Source: Paramagnetospirillum magneticum AMB-1
Lineage (GTDB): Bacteria; Pseudomonadota; Alphaproteobacteria; Rhodospirillales; Magnetospirillaceae
Direction of reading: 5' to 3'
Length of the DNA stretch: 64,000 bases
Assembly: GCF_000009985.1 (NCBI RefSeq)
Contig: NC_007626.1
Span: 2,845,943 to 2,909,942 of the forward strand
Under the pieces are notes generated by a model. The model searched no databases, had not been told where the DNA came from, and saw only the letters and a list, made by a program, of their open reading frames with translations. The translations under genes and the position numbers were made by a program. Positions 52,202 through 59,564 of this stretch are shown one piece after another (position 1 is the first letter of the stretch; every line of letters starts with the position of its first letter).

Positions 52202-53014
52202 CTAGGGAGATCCCCCCGGCAGGCAGCCATTGGCGCGCAGCAGCGTTGCGGCGGCGGGCGAGCGGGCAAAATCCACGAACGCCCGCGCCTCGGCCGAGGC
52301 CTTGGGCGCCAGGCCGAGGACCAGGGGCAGGGCATGGGGATAACGGCCGCTTTCCAGGGTGTCGACCCCCGGCATCACCCCGTCGAGAGGCACGGCCACC
52401 AGCTTGCGCTTCTCGGCCACAAGCGGCGCAAAGGCACCGAACGCCACCAGAGAGCGGCTGATCTCCACGGCCTCCATGGCATCCTGGTCGGTCAGGGCCA
52501 GATTAGCGCCCCTGGCGTCGCGGGCGGCGCTCACCGCTGGGGCGAGATCGGGATAGATCTCAATAAGGTGCACGAAACCGGCATCGCTGGCGGGACGCAG
52601 CAAGGCCCGCACCTCACCCTTGGGGAAGGCCGGCAGGGAATTGCCGAACAGGGCCGCCAGGTCGCTCCGGCCGAGCGTCACGTCCTGGCGGGCGGCATTG
52701 GTGAAGAAGACCAGCGGCGTGCGGCAGACCAGGTGCGAAACGCCGCCTTCCACTTCGCCCGGCTTCAACGGCCGGGCCAGAATGCCCACATCCACCTTGC
52801 CCGACTGCAACCCCCGGACCGCGCCAGCGGTGCCAACGCTTTCGGGAATCCAGACGCTGATCCCCGGATGGTCCTGCTGGTACCGCTCGGCCAGCAGGCG
52901 GACCAGCGCCAGCCCCATGCCAGTGCCGGCGGCGCGGATCGGCTCGGCGTGGGCCGGCACGGCCAGCAGGCCGATGGCCAGACCGAACAGCAGCACTCCC
53001 CTGTACAGGCCCAT
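52202..53014 (-). CDS. Periplasmic substrate-binding protein, PstS-like
   Basis: 270 aa. Signal peptide (residues 1-23, AHA-EP) and a PBP type II fold like phosphate-binding proteins: IRAAGTGMGLALVRLLAERYQ, SVGTAGAVRGLQSGKVDVGILAR and a C-terminal ARAFVDFARSPAAATLLRANGCLP. No ABC transporter genes are near; instead the stop codon abuts the start of a sensor kinase, suggesting it feeds ligand information to that kinase. Confidence 0.82.
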   Translation of the reverse strand: MGLYRGVLLFGLAIGLLAVPAHAEPIRAAGTGMGLALVRLLAERYQQDHPGISVWIPESVGTAGAVRGLQSGKVDVGILARPLKPGEVEGGVSHLVCRTPLVFFTNAARQDVTLGRSDLAALFGNSLPAFPKGEVRALLRPASDAGFVHLIEIYPDLAPAVSAARDARGANLALTDQDAMEAVEISRSLVAFGAFAPLVAEKRKLVAVPLDGVMPGVDTLESGRYPHALPLVLGLAPKASAEARAFVDFARSPAAATLLRANGCLPGGSP

Positions 53015-53166
53015 GGTGCTTATCCCAAATGAATGCGCGCCCCCCCTTCCCTTTTGCCAAACCCCCTAGTACTAACGCAAGGGATCAACGCCCACCCTGG
53101 ACGAACGATTGGGGTGGGTCGCTTCTGTACCTTGCGCGGGCGGCGACCCGTGCTATAAACCCTGCC

Positions 53167-53634
53167 ATGGTGAAGAACAGGCCCTATCCCATAATCAGCA
53201 TACTCAACGGTCCCAACCTCAATATGTTGGGCACCCGGCAGCCGGAGCTGTATGGGACGGAGACCCTTGCCGACATCGAAGCCGCCTGCCGGACCCATGC
53301 GGACTCGCTGGGCCTGACGGTGGAGTTCTCGCAGACCAACATGGAAGGCGAGCTGGTCACCAGCATTCAGAAATGCCGCGGCCGCGCCGTCGGCATCATC
53401 ATCAATGCCGGGGCCTATACCCACACTTCGGTGGCGATTCTCGACGCCCTGCTGGCGGCCGAGGTTCCGGCCATCGAGGTTCACCTGTCCAACATTCACC
53501 AGCGGGATTCGTTCCGCCATCACTCTTACGTGGCCAAGGCGGCCAAGGGGATGATCTGCGGGCTGGGAAGCCACGGATACATCCTGGCGCTCGACGCGCT
53601 GGCCCGCCTGATCAAGGGAAATGCAGAGGCATAA
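53167..53634 (+). CDS. aroQ: Type II 3-dehydroquinate dehydratase
   Basis: 155 aa. NGPNLNMLGTRQPELYG at the N-terminus, INAGAYTHTSVAI, EVHLSNIHQRDSFRHHS are the active-site blocks (Tyr in the flexible lid, catalytic His in the last). It catalyses a shikimate pathway step. The stop overlaps the accB start (TAATG), a common alphaproteobacterial aroQ-accB-accC operon. Confidence 0.95.
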   Translation: MVKNRPYPIISILNGPNLNMLGTRQPELYGTETLADIEAACRTHADSLGLTVEFSQTNMEGELVTSIQKCRGRAVGIIINAGAYTHTSVAILDALLAAEVPAIEVHLSNIHQRDSFRHHSYVAKAAKGMICGLGSHGYILALDALARLIKGNAEA

Positions 53635-54083
53635 TGGGCAACAAGACTCCCATCGACAGCGAACTGGTGCGCACCCTGGCCGCACTGCTGGATGAAACCA
53701 ATCTCACCGAGATCGAATACGGCGTCGGCGAGATGCGCATCCGCGTCGCCCGCCAGGCGGCGCCGGTGGCCGTGCACCACGCCGCCCCGGCGGCCGTGGG
53801 CCACGCCTCGGCCATGCCGGCCCAGACGGCGGCTTCCGATGCCGATCATCCCGGCGCGGTGACCTCGCCCATGGTGGGCGTCGCCTATCTGGCGCCCGAG
53901 CCCGGCTCGGCCAAGTTCGTCAATCCCGGCGACATGGTCGCCGAGGGCCAGACCATCATGCTGATCGAGGCCATGAAGACCTTCAATCCGATCCGGGCAC
54001 CGCGCGGCGGCAAGCTGACCCGCATCTTCGTGACCGACGGCCAGCCGGTGGAATTCGGCGAGCCCTTGCTGATCATCGAATAG
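53634..54083 (+). CDS. accB: Biotin carboxyl carrier protein of acetyl-CoA carboxylase
   Basis: 149 aa. An N-terminal helix (ELVRTLAALLDETNLTEIEY), an Ala/His/Pro-rich linker (residues 40-70) and a biotinyl domain with the biotinylated Lys in EAMKTFN. It carries carboxybiotin between AccC and the carboxyltransferase in fatty-acid synthesis. ATG overlaps the aroQ stop; accC begins two bases later. Confidence 0.95.
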   Translation: MGNKTPIDSELVRTLAALLDETNLTEIEYGVGEMRIRVARQAAPVAVHHAAPAAVGHASAMPAQTAASDADHPGAVTSPMVGVAYLAPEPGSAKFVNPGDMVAEGQTIMLIEAMKTFNPIRAPRGGKLTRIFVTDGQPVEFGEPLLIIE

Positions 54084-54084
54084 C

Positions 54085-55431
54085 ATGATGTTCGAGAAGG
54101 TCCTCATCGCCAACCGGGGCGAGATCGCGCTGAGAATCCATCGCGCCTGCCGCGAGATGGGTATCCGCACCGTGGCGGTGCACTCCACCGCCGACAACGA
54201 CGCCATGCATGTGCGCCTGGCCGACGAGGCGGTCTGCATCGGACCGCCCTCCGCCCGCGATTCCTACCTGAACAAGGCGGCGATTCTGTCGGCGGCCTCC
54301 ATCACCGGAGCGGATGCCATCCACCCGGGCTATGGCTTCCTGTCCGAGAACGCCGACTTCGCCCAGATGGTCGAGGAGCACGGCTTCGTGTTCATCGGCC
54401 CGACACCCGACCACATCCGCATGATGGGCGACAAGATCACCGCCAAGCAGGCGGTCAAGGACGCCGGCATTCCGGTGGTCCCCGGTTCGGACGGTTCCGT
54501 CGATACCGAGGAAACCGCCCTGGAAGTGGCGGCCTCCATCGGCTACCCGGTGCTGATCAAGGCCACGGCCGGCGGCGGCGGCAAGGGCATGAAGGTGGCC
54601 CGCAACGCCGAGGAACTGGTCGAGTCGTGGAAGCTGGCCCGCAACGAGGCCAAGGCCGCTTTCGGCAATGCCGACGTCTACATGGAAAAGTACCTCGGCA
54701 AGCCCCGGCATATCGAGATGCAGATCCTGGCTGACAATTACGGCGCCGTGGTGCATCTGGGCGAGCGCGACTGCTCGCTCCAGCGCAAGCATCAGAAGGT
54801 GCTGGAGGAAGCCCCGTCGCCGGCGCTCAATGCCGACCAGCGCGCCCGCATCGGCAAGATCGCCTGCGACGCCATCGCCAAGCTGGGCTATCGCAACGCC
54901 GGCACCATCGAGTTCCTCTACGAGAACGGCGAGTTCTACTTCATCGAGATGAACACCCGCCTGCAGGTGGAGCATCCCATCACCGAGGCCATCACCGGCA
55001 TCGATCTGGTGCGCGAGCAGATCCGCATCGCCGCGGGCGCGCCCCTGGGCTACACCCAGGCGGATGTGCGCTTCGCCGGCCATGCCCTGGAGTGCCGCGT
55101 CAATGCCGAGGATCCGGTGACCTTCACCCCCTGCCCCGGCCGCATCGAGGGCTATCACGCCCCCGGTGGCCTCGGTGTGCGGGTCGATTCCGGCCTCTAT
55201 GCCGGCTATCGCATCCCGCCCCATTACGATTCGATGATCGCCAAGCTGATCGTGTTCGGCAACACCCGCAACGAGGCGTTGATGCGTCTGAAGCGGGCGC
55301 TGGGCGAGTATGTGATCGAGGGCGTCAAGACCACGCTGCCCCTGCACAACCGCCTTGTCCAGGACGCCGACTTCGTCAACGGCGATTACGATATCCACTG
55401 GCTGGAAAAATTTGTCGCTCAACATTCGTAG
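54085..55431 (+). CDS. accC: Biotin carboxylase, 3' end at the prophage junction
   Basis: 448 aa. ATP-grasp fold: FEKVLIANRGEIALRI, HPGYGFLSENADFA, KATAGGGGKGMKV, RDCSLQRKHQKVLEEAPSP and FIEMNTRLQVEHPITE. It carboxylates the biotin of AccB using ATP and bicarbonate. The final codons (CTGGAAAAATTTGTCGCTC, then CAACATTCG) are AT-rich compared with the rest, and the gene is followed at once by phage sequence, so the last few residues may be supplied by the integrated element. Confidence 0.95.
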   Translation: MMFEKVLIANRGEIALRIHRACREMGIRTVAVHSTADNDAMHVRLADEAVCIGPPSARDSYLNKAAILSAASITGADAIHPGYGFLSENADFAQMVEEHGFVFIGPTPDHIRMMGDKITAKQAVKDAGIPVVPGSDGSVDTEETALEVAASIGYPVLIKATAGGGGKGMKVARNAEELVESWKLARNEAKAAFGNADVYMEKYLGKPRHIEMQILADNYGAVVHLGERDCSLQRKHQKVLEEAPSPALNADQRARIGKIACDAIAKLGYRNAGTIEFLYENGEFYFIEMNTRLQVEHPITEAITGIDLVREQIRIAAGAPLGYTQADVRFAGHALECRVNAEDPVTFTPCPGRIEGYHAPGGLGVRVDSGLYAGYRIPPHYDSMIAKLIVFGNTRNEALMRLKRALGEYVIEGVKTTLPLHNRLVQDADFVNGDYDIHWLEKFVAQHS

Positions 55432-55448
55432 CGATTTCAATATGTTAG

Positions 55449-55478
55449 CCGGGAGTTAGCACTTTTAGCGGCTCCCGG
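55449..55478. terminator. Hairpin between accC and the integrase gene, near the putative attL
   Basis: CCGGGAG (55449-55455) and CTCCCGG (55472-55478) form a 7-bp stem around TTAGCACTTTTAGCGG. GTTAGC occurs three times within 45 bp (55444, 55456 region, 55479). It ends both convergent genes and may be part of the integrase core-site region. Confidence 0.45.
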
Positions 55479-56498
55479 TTAGCACTTCCCCTTCCCGCTT
55501 CGTTCCAGCTTGACCACCGCGGCCTTCGCCAACCGCTTCTGATCGGCCCCTCGGGTGTAATGCTCGACCATCTGGTCAGACTGCCCGGTGACGGCCGCGA
55601 TCTGCTTAGTCGAGCACCCGACATCCGCCAGTGCCACCGCTGCCGTTTTGCGCAGCCCGTGGAACACCAGGCCGTCAAGTCCGAGGCGCGTAATCTCGGC
55701 CCCGAAAGCCTGGGCGAGCGGATTGGCCTTGATCCAGGGCGTGCCGCGGCTGTTGACCAATACGGTCACCGCCTGCCTTGGCGCCCGAGCGAGGACGCCC
55801 GCCAGGTGCTTGGACACCGGAAGCCATAATTCCTTGCCGGTCTTTTCCTGCGCCACATGGACCACGCCGTCGCTGATGTCGTCCCAGCGCAACCGGATTA
55901 GATCGCCCTGGCGCTGGCCAGTGGCGAGGCCGAGCTCGAAAGCGAGCACCAAGTGCGGCTGCCCCTCGGCGCGAAACTTGGCCAGGGCCGCCGGTGCCCA
56001 CGGCTTGTGGGCGCCAATCTTCAATTTCTTGACGTTTACGCCCTTGAGATCGGCGGGGTTGGTCTTCATCAGCCCGCGGCCAATGCCCCAGCCAAACACC
56101 ACACGGAGCGTCCGCACCAGGGTATTGGCCTTTCCGGGCTTGTCGGCGAAGAAATCTCGCATCTTGAGAACGTGCTTGACCTCGATGTCGGCCACCCGGA
56201 ATTTGCCAAACCGGGTCCGCAGAATGTCGAGATCGTATCGGTAGGCGTCCTTGGTTTTCTGTTTCAAATTCTGGCGGTATTCGCCGCTGGCGAGATACGC
56301 CTCGACCATGGCGTCGAAGGTGCCGGGAACGGCTGGCGTCTTGCCGACATCGGCGAAGCTGGCATTGAGCCGGGCATATTCGGTGGCAAATTCTATCGAC
56401 CCCGGCAGCCCAGGCAAGCGCCCCCAATACCGGCCATTGCGTCGGTAATAGAAGTGTCCCGGCTTGGTTTCGGTCACATACTTCATCTCGAACCGCAT
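55479..56498 (-). CDS. Tyrosine recombinase, phage integrase
   Basis: About 339 aa from ATG 56498 (MRFEMKYV); ATG 56486 is an alternative. An SAM-like N-terminal domain (TFDAMVEAYLASGEYRQNLKQ) is followed by the catalytic domain: Arg in TGQRQGDLIRLRW, a Lys in the beta-hairpin, HGLRKTAA (HxxR), TGQSDQMVEHYTR with the nucleophile Tyr. It would integrate and excise the element. It is the last gene of the minus-strand operon, overlapping the excisionase-like gene. Confidence 0.92.
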   Translation of the reverse strand: MRFEMKYVTETKPGHFYYRRNGRYWGRLPGLPGSIEFATEYARLNASFADVGKTPAVPGTFDAMVEAYLASGEYRQNLKQKTKDAYRYDLDILRTRFGKFRVADIEVKHVLKMRDFFADKPGKANTLVRTLRVVFGWGIGRGLMKTNPADLKGVNVKKLKIGAHKPWAPAALAKFRAEGQPHLVLAFELGLATGQRQGDLIRLRWDDISDGVVHVAQEKTGKELWLPVSKHLAGVLARAPRQAVTVLVNSRGTPWIKANPLAQAFGAEITRLGLDGLVFHGLRKTAAVALADVGCSTKQIAAVTGQSDQMVEHYTRGADQKRLAKAAVVKLERSGKGKC

Positions 56499-56722
56499 CG
56501 TTCCAGATGCTCCATGAGCGGGTCGCGTTCCGCCCATGGTGCGCTTTTCTCAAGGCGACCTTCAAGCGCCCAATCAATCTGGACGCGGGACCACCGTTGC
56601 GGCCGGGACTTGATCAACGGCTCGGGCATCTCATGCCGAGCAACGGCGCGGCGGAATTGCCGATCCGTCAGCCCGACATAGGCCGCCGCTTCGATCAAGG
56701 TCATGGTGGCCGCGGTGGGCAT
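56483..56722 (-). CDS. Small DNA-binding excisionase-like protein
   Basis: 79 aa. TLIEAAAYVGLTDRQFRRAVARHEMPEPL followed by RWSRVQIDWAL is a MerR/AlpA-like winged-helix motif typical of phage excisionases. AAGGAG lies 13 bases before ATG 56722, which itself follows the previous stop by one base. Its position immediately upstream of, and overlapping, the integrase supports a role in excision. Confidence 0.7.
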   Translation of the reverse strand: MPTAATMTLIEAAAYVGLTDRQFRRAVARHEMPEPLIKSRPQRWSRVQIDWALEGRLEKSAPWAERDPLMEHLERCGSR

Positions 56723-56723
56723 G

Positions 56724-57107
56724 TTATTGCTCGATCTCCTTCTTGCAGTCGGGGCATTGTTTCCCCGACAGCGACCCATCATCAACATCGCCGTCACCAT
56801 GGCAGGTGGGGCAGGAGTCTCGGAGCATCTCGGCGCGGATGGCGGCGGAGCAAGCTTGGGTGCCATCACCCCAGCTAAAGCACCCACAATCACAATGGTC
56901 CCTTCGGTCGCCATAATCTGTGACGGCAGCAATCTCCGCAGCACGCTCCATGCCAGCGGCGTAGGCGGCGCGGAGGGCGGGGCGCAGACATACATTCTGC
57001 CCAGCGAAGAATAGTTCGACCATGTGCCCCCCGATGTGGGCGGCCAATTCCCTTTGCGTGAGCCCGGCCTCGAGACGGAGCTCGCGCAGATACCCGGCGG
57101 CGTTCAT
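56724..57107 (-). CDS. Small phage protein with HTH-like N-terminus and CxxC zinc motif
   Basis: 127 aa. RELRLEAGLTQRELAAHIGGH resembles an XRE-type helix-turn-helix start; the C-terminal part has CDCGC and the DnaJ-like pair CPTCHGDGD...CPDC, likely a zinc ribbon. Function unknown. Coupled to its upstream neighbour by ATGA at 57104-57107. Confidence 0.65.
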   Translation of the reverse strand: MNAAGYLRELRLEAGLTQRELAAHIGGHMVELFFAGQNVCLRPALRAAYAAGMERAAEIAAVTDYGDRRDHCDCGCFSWGDGTQACSAAIRAEMLRDSCPTCHGDGDVDDGSLSGKQCPDCKKEIEQ

Positions 57108-57358
57108 TTACGCCCCCGGTGCCGACGGGAATCGGCGTAGATAACCGTGACGATGCGGTGGGCCTCGGGCATGTAGATCACTTGCAGCACCCGGCCAGTG
57201 CTGGGCGATCGGCACAAGTGGGCCTCCGACCCATCGGGCCGACGCTCGAGCAGCACGCTATCGCCTCGGCCGACTGCGTCGGTCATCGCCGACATTTCCA
57301 ACGGGCTGATGTCGAGGCCATACCGCTCGAGGGCTCGTTCAATGGCGTGCCAGGTCAT
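57104..57358 (-). CDS. Small phage protein, DUF4258-like
   Basis: 84 aa. HAIERALERYGLD and the C-terminal beta strands (GRVLQVIYMPEAHRIVTVIYAD) resemble the DUF4258 fold, related to RelE-like small domains. No cognate antitoxin is evident. ATGA overlaps with both neighbours. Confidence 0.55.
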   Translation of the reverse strand: MTWHAIERALERYGLDISPLEMSAMTDAVGRGDSVLLERRPDGSEAHLCRSPSTGRVLQVIYMPEAHRIVTVIYADSRRHRGRK

Positions 57359-57570
57359 GGCAACGCCCCCTGGCTCGCATATACCGTTTGCCAGCCGTCG
57401 GCCTCGGTTTCGATCTCGCGGTAGCTCGGACAGGCAAACATGGCGTTGTCGCCCAGATTCACCATATACCGCTGGTCGGGATGCGTGGCCTCGGGACGGT
57501 TGCGGAAATGCCGGGCGCACTTGGGCGCCAGATGGCAGTCGAGCGACGGCGTGATGCAGATCGAAGTCAT
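57355..57570 (-). CDS. Small phage protein of unknown function
   Basis: 71 aa with four cysteines in the first 25 and one near residue 47 (CITPSLDCHLAPKC), which may bind metal. Its start overlaps the XRE stop and its stop overlaps the DUF4258-like start (ATGA each). The coupling, not homology, is the main support. Confidence 0.5.
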   Translation of the reverse strand: MTSICITPSLDCHLAPKCARHFRNRPEATHPDQRYMVNLGDNAMFACPSYREIETEADGWQTVYASQGALP

Positions 57571-57803
57571 TGGCGCACCCTCACAAGCTTGATTTCATAC
57601 CCGAGGGCATTGACCACGGCCTCGACGGTGGCGAAGTTCGGCGAGGACCGCTTGCGCCATTTGGTAATCGTGTTCTCACTGATGCCAGCCCGTTCGGTCA
57701 GATCGCCGTGGCCGATGCGCTGGTCGTTCATCTGCTCGAAGACCCAGCGGACGATCCAGCTAACGCCGGATTTCGGGACCGTGATTTCATGGAAACGGCG
57801 CAT
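57567..57803 (-). CDS. XRE-family helix-turn-helix protein
   Basis: 78 aa. The HTH is clear: IGHGDLTERAGISENTITKW followed by ATVEAVVNALGYEIKLV. Single-domain repressor/Cro-like protein, a candidate regulator of the element. ATG overlaps the hydrolase stop (TAATG at 57805-57801). Confidence 0.75.
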   Translation of the reverse strand: MRRFHEITVPKSGVSWIVRWVFEQMNDQRIGHGDLTERAGISENTITKWRKRSSPNFATVEAVVNALGYEIKLVRVRQ

Positions 57804-58210
57804 TAGCTCGCCCTCCAAAACTCCATGCCGCCAGCCCGGCCGACATATGTCATCCGAGCAGCCCACGCTGGGGCGACCGTCGTGTCGTGGAAGTGGGTGG
57901 CGGGAATGGCTCGAACAGCGCCGGATTGGACGAGAAGCGCCACCTCGGCCGATTGCCTCCAAGCAGCGACATCGTGGTGTCGACGGTCCACCCGGCGGCG
58001 ATACGCAAACTGCCCGCGAGCAGAAACAACGACGCAAGGCCGGCCACGGTTAACAACCACAGAAGCGACAGCAATTTGTGCGGCCAGCGGCTCGCCGCGG
58101 CTTTCGTGATAGACAGCATCGGCGATGCACTCCGTTTGACGCAGATCAATGGCGGTGGGTTGGGCGAGGCGCAAAGCCCCCGCCAGGGCGACGACGGTCG
58201 GGTCGATCAT
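57803..58210 (-). CDS. Cell-wall hydrolase, SleB/Hydrolase_2 family
   Basis: 135 aa. ECIADAVYHESRGEPLAAQI and VASVVVNR are the SleB catalytic block (Glu in YHESRGE), with HFHDTTVAPAWAARM completing the fold. No signal peptide, so it would act after lysis or need a holin; no holin is recognised, though a 30-aa membrane ORF is nearby. Coupled by ATGA to the next gene upstream. Confidence 0.8.
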   Translation of the reverse strand: MIDPTVVALAGALRLAQPTAIDLRQTECIADAVYHESRGEPLAAQIAVASVVVNRGRPCVVVSARGQFAYRRRVDRRHHDVAAWRQSAEVALLVQSGAVRAIPATHFHDTTVAPAWAARMTYVGRAGGMEFWRAS

Positions 58211-58659
58211 TCGGCGGCCCTCCGGTGTGCGGCGGCACCGTAAAAGCCTTCGGGCCGGGCGGCGCCGATCTGGCTGGCGCGGAGACGACAAGCGGCTGCG
58301 GAGCGATTGAGGGCCGTGGCGATGTCGTCGACTTGCACGCCCGCGGTCCACAGATCGCGCAACGTGTCGTCGTCGAAGGCCGACCAAAGCCGGGACATGG
58401 CATCGTCGGCGCGGCTCTCCCAGCCCGATCGGGCCGCCGGGCGACGCAAGCCGAGATAATGGGCGCGCAGCTTGACCGCGGCCTGTGACCGGGCGAGCAG
58501 CCGGGCGATTTCGGGCAACGACAGACCGGCCGCATATGCTTCTCGGATGGTGTTTTCCTCGGCGCTCGTCCACGGCGGGGCGGCGTGGAAGCACCCACCC
58601 AGGTCGTTGTAAAGCTGGATCGCCCGTTTAAGCTGGGCGTGGGCGTCGGCGATATTCAT
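58207..58659 (-). CDS. Two-repeat Myb/GcrA-like DNA-binding protein
   Basis: 150 aa from MNIADAHAQ. Two tandem helical repeats are seen: WTSAEENTIREAYAAGLS with LPEIARLLARSQAAVKLRAHYLG, and WSAFDDDTLRDLWTAGVQ with DDIATALNRSAAACRLRASQIG. Each resembles the GcrA/SANT-type HTH. Probably a regulator or a DNA-binding protein of the element. Coupled by ATGA on both sides. Confidence 0.65.
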   Translation of the reverse strand: MNIADAHAQLKRAIQLYNDLGGCFHAAPPWTSAEENTIREAYAAGLSLPEIARLLARSQAAVKLRAHYLGLRRPAARSGWESRADDAMSRLWSAFDDDTLRDLWTAGVQVDDIATALNRSAAACRLRASQIGAARPEGFYGAAAHRRAAE

Positions 58660-58748
58660 CGCAGCACCGCCACGACACCGGCGCCAAGCGACCCGGCCAT
58701 AGCGCCCAAGATCGCGCCAAACACCACGATGGCAATCCATCGGGCCAT
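58656..58748 (-). CDS. 30-residue membrane micro-protein
   Basis: MARWIAIVVFGAILGAMAGS followed by LGAGVVAVLR: a single Gly/Ala-rich hydrophobic helix with a basic end. ATGA overlap with the two-repeat gene and a two-base gap to the previous ORF support translation. Could be a holin-like or small regulatory peptide; too short to tell. Confidence 0.45.
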   Translation of the reverse strand: MARWIAIVVFGAILGAMAGSLGAGVVAVLR

Positions 58749-58749
58749 G

Positions 58750-58872
58750 TCACACACCCCACTGGCGCAGAAACCGCCAGGCAAGGGCCTGTTGGCTATT
58801 GGTGGCCGGGACGCGAATATTGACGATGTCGAGGGCGTGGCGACGCCAACGGTCAATGATATGCTGAGGCAT
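58750..58872 (-). CDS. 40-residue micro-ORF
   Basis: Reads MPQHIIDRWRRHALDIVNIR then VPATNSQQALAWRFLRQWGV. It fits exactly between the DUF6378 stop (58876) and the micro-membrane protein start (58748), in keeping with the compact operon. Basic, no known family. Supported only by position. Confidence 0.4.
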   Translation of the reverse strand: MPQHIIDRWRRHALDIVNIRVPATNSQQALAWRFLRQWGV

Positions 58873-58875
58873 GGT

Positions 58876-59151
58876 TCAGACCTCCTCGTCGGGGGCGGCC
58901 AGGGCGCCGCCGATGGCGCCGTAGCCGAGGACATCGCGGCGGCTGTCGGCATGCAACGGGTCGAAGCTCAACCGATTGATCTTGAGCAGCATCAACAGAT
59001 CGGCGGCCTGGGGCGGGCTGATCTTGGTGCCGAGATAGGCCGACCACAGGGCCGCCAGGCGGTCGAAGCTGTCGCGGAAATCGCCATACTCGAGATGCCG
59101 AGCGGTAATGACGAGTTGGGCGTCGCGGAGCAGATCGAGAGGCGAGCTCAT
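58876..59151 (-). CDS. DUF6378-family phage protein
   Basis: 91 aa. ITARHLEYGDFRDSFDRLAALWSAYLGTKISPPQAADLLMLLKINRL and the DSRRDVLGYGAIGGAL tail match DUF6378, a small helical family of phage proteins of unknown function. The start overlaps the stop of an orphan reading frame (ATGA at 59151-59148). Confidence 0.75.
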   Translation of the reverse strand: MSSPLDLLRDAQLVITARHLEYGDFRDSFDRLAALWSAYLGTKISPPQAADLLMLLKINRLSFDPLHADSRRDVLGYGAIGGALAAPDEEV

Positions 59152-59266
59152 ATCACGGCCTCCAACAGCGTTTCGGCCAGGGCGCGGAGGGGCGCCGAAT
59201 AGGAGTCGGGGTCGTTGGTGATGCCGTCGAGGTCACGCTCACAAGAGCGGATGGCGTCGAGCAGCT
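59148..59266 (-). pseudogene. Orphan 3' gene fragment with no start codon
   Basis: A frame reading LLDAIRSCERDLDGITNDPD and on to LRALAETLLEAVI ends in a TGA overlapping the DUF6378 ATG, as a genuine operon gene would. Upstream in this frame no ATG, GTG or TTG occurs before it enters the coding region of the DUF2815-like gene in another frame. It is probably the end of a gene whose start was deleted. Confidence 0.45.
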
Positions 59267-59544
59267 TTGTCGACCTGGGTCGCGCCGTCCTTGAGCGGCG
59301 ACTTGAACTTGGGATGCTTGAGCTTGTCGCCGGCGGTGCTGCCCCACATCTTGGTGGCGGCCTCGACGATGGCGGCCTTGACGCCCGTCAGATCGGAGCC
59401 AGCCGGGGCGATGGCGGTCAGGCCCCAGGTCTTTTCGGTGACGCCCTTGTCGTTGGTGCGGACCTCGGGCTCGACGCCGCGAAAGAAGGCGGCGCGAACG
59501 AGGGGCGTCTTGGCGGTGGCGGAATAGGTGTACTTGTCAGCCAT
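59239..59544 (-). pseudogene. Truncated DUF2815-like phage ssDNA-binding protein
   Basis: 101 aa. KTPLVRAAFFRGVEPEVRT and KHPKFKSPLKDG match the first part of DUF2815 single-strand-binding proteins, which are usually about 180-200 residues. After DGATQVDK the frame runs for only nine more residues (AARRHPLL). Loss of the second half coincides with the appearance of another gene's 3' end. AAAGGAAA lies before the start, so expression signals are intact. Confidence 0.6.
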
Positions 59545-59564
59545 GATGGCGGTTTCCTTTTGGG

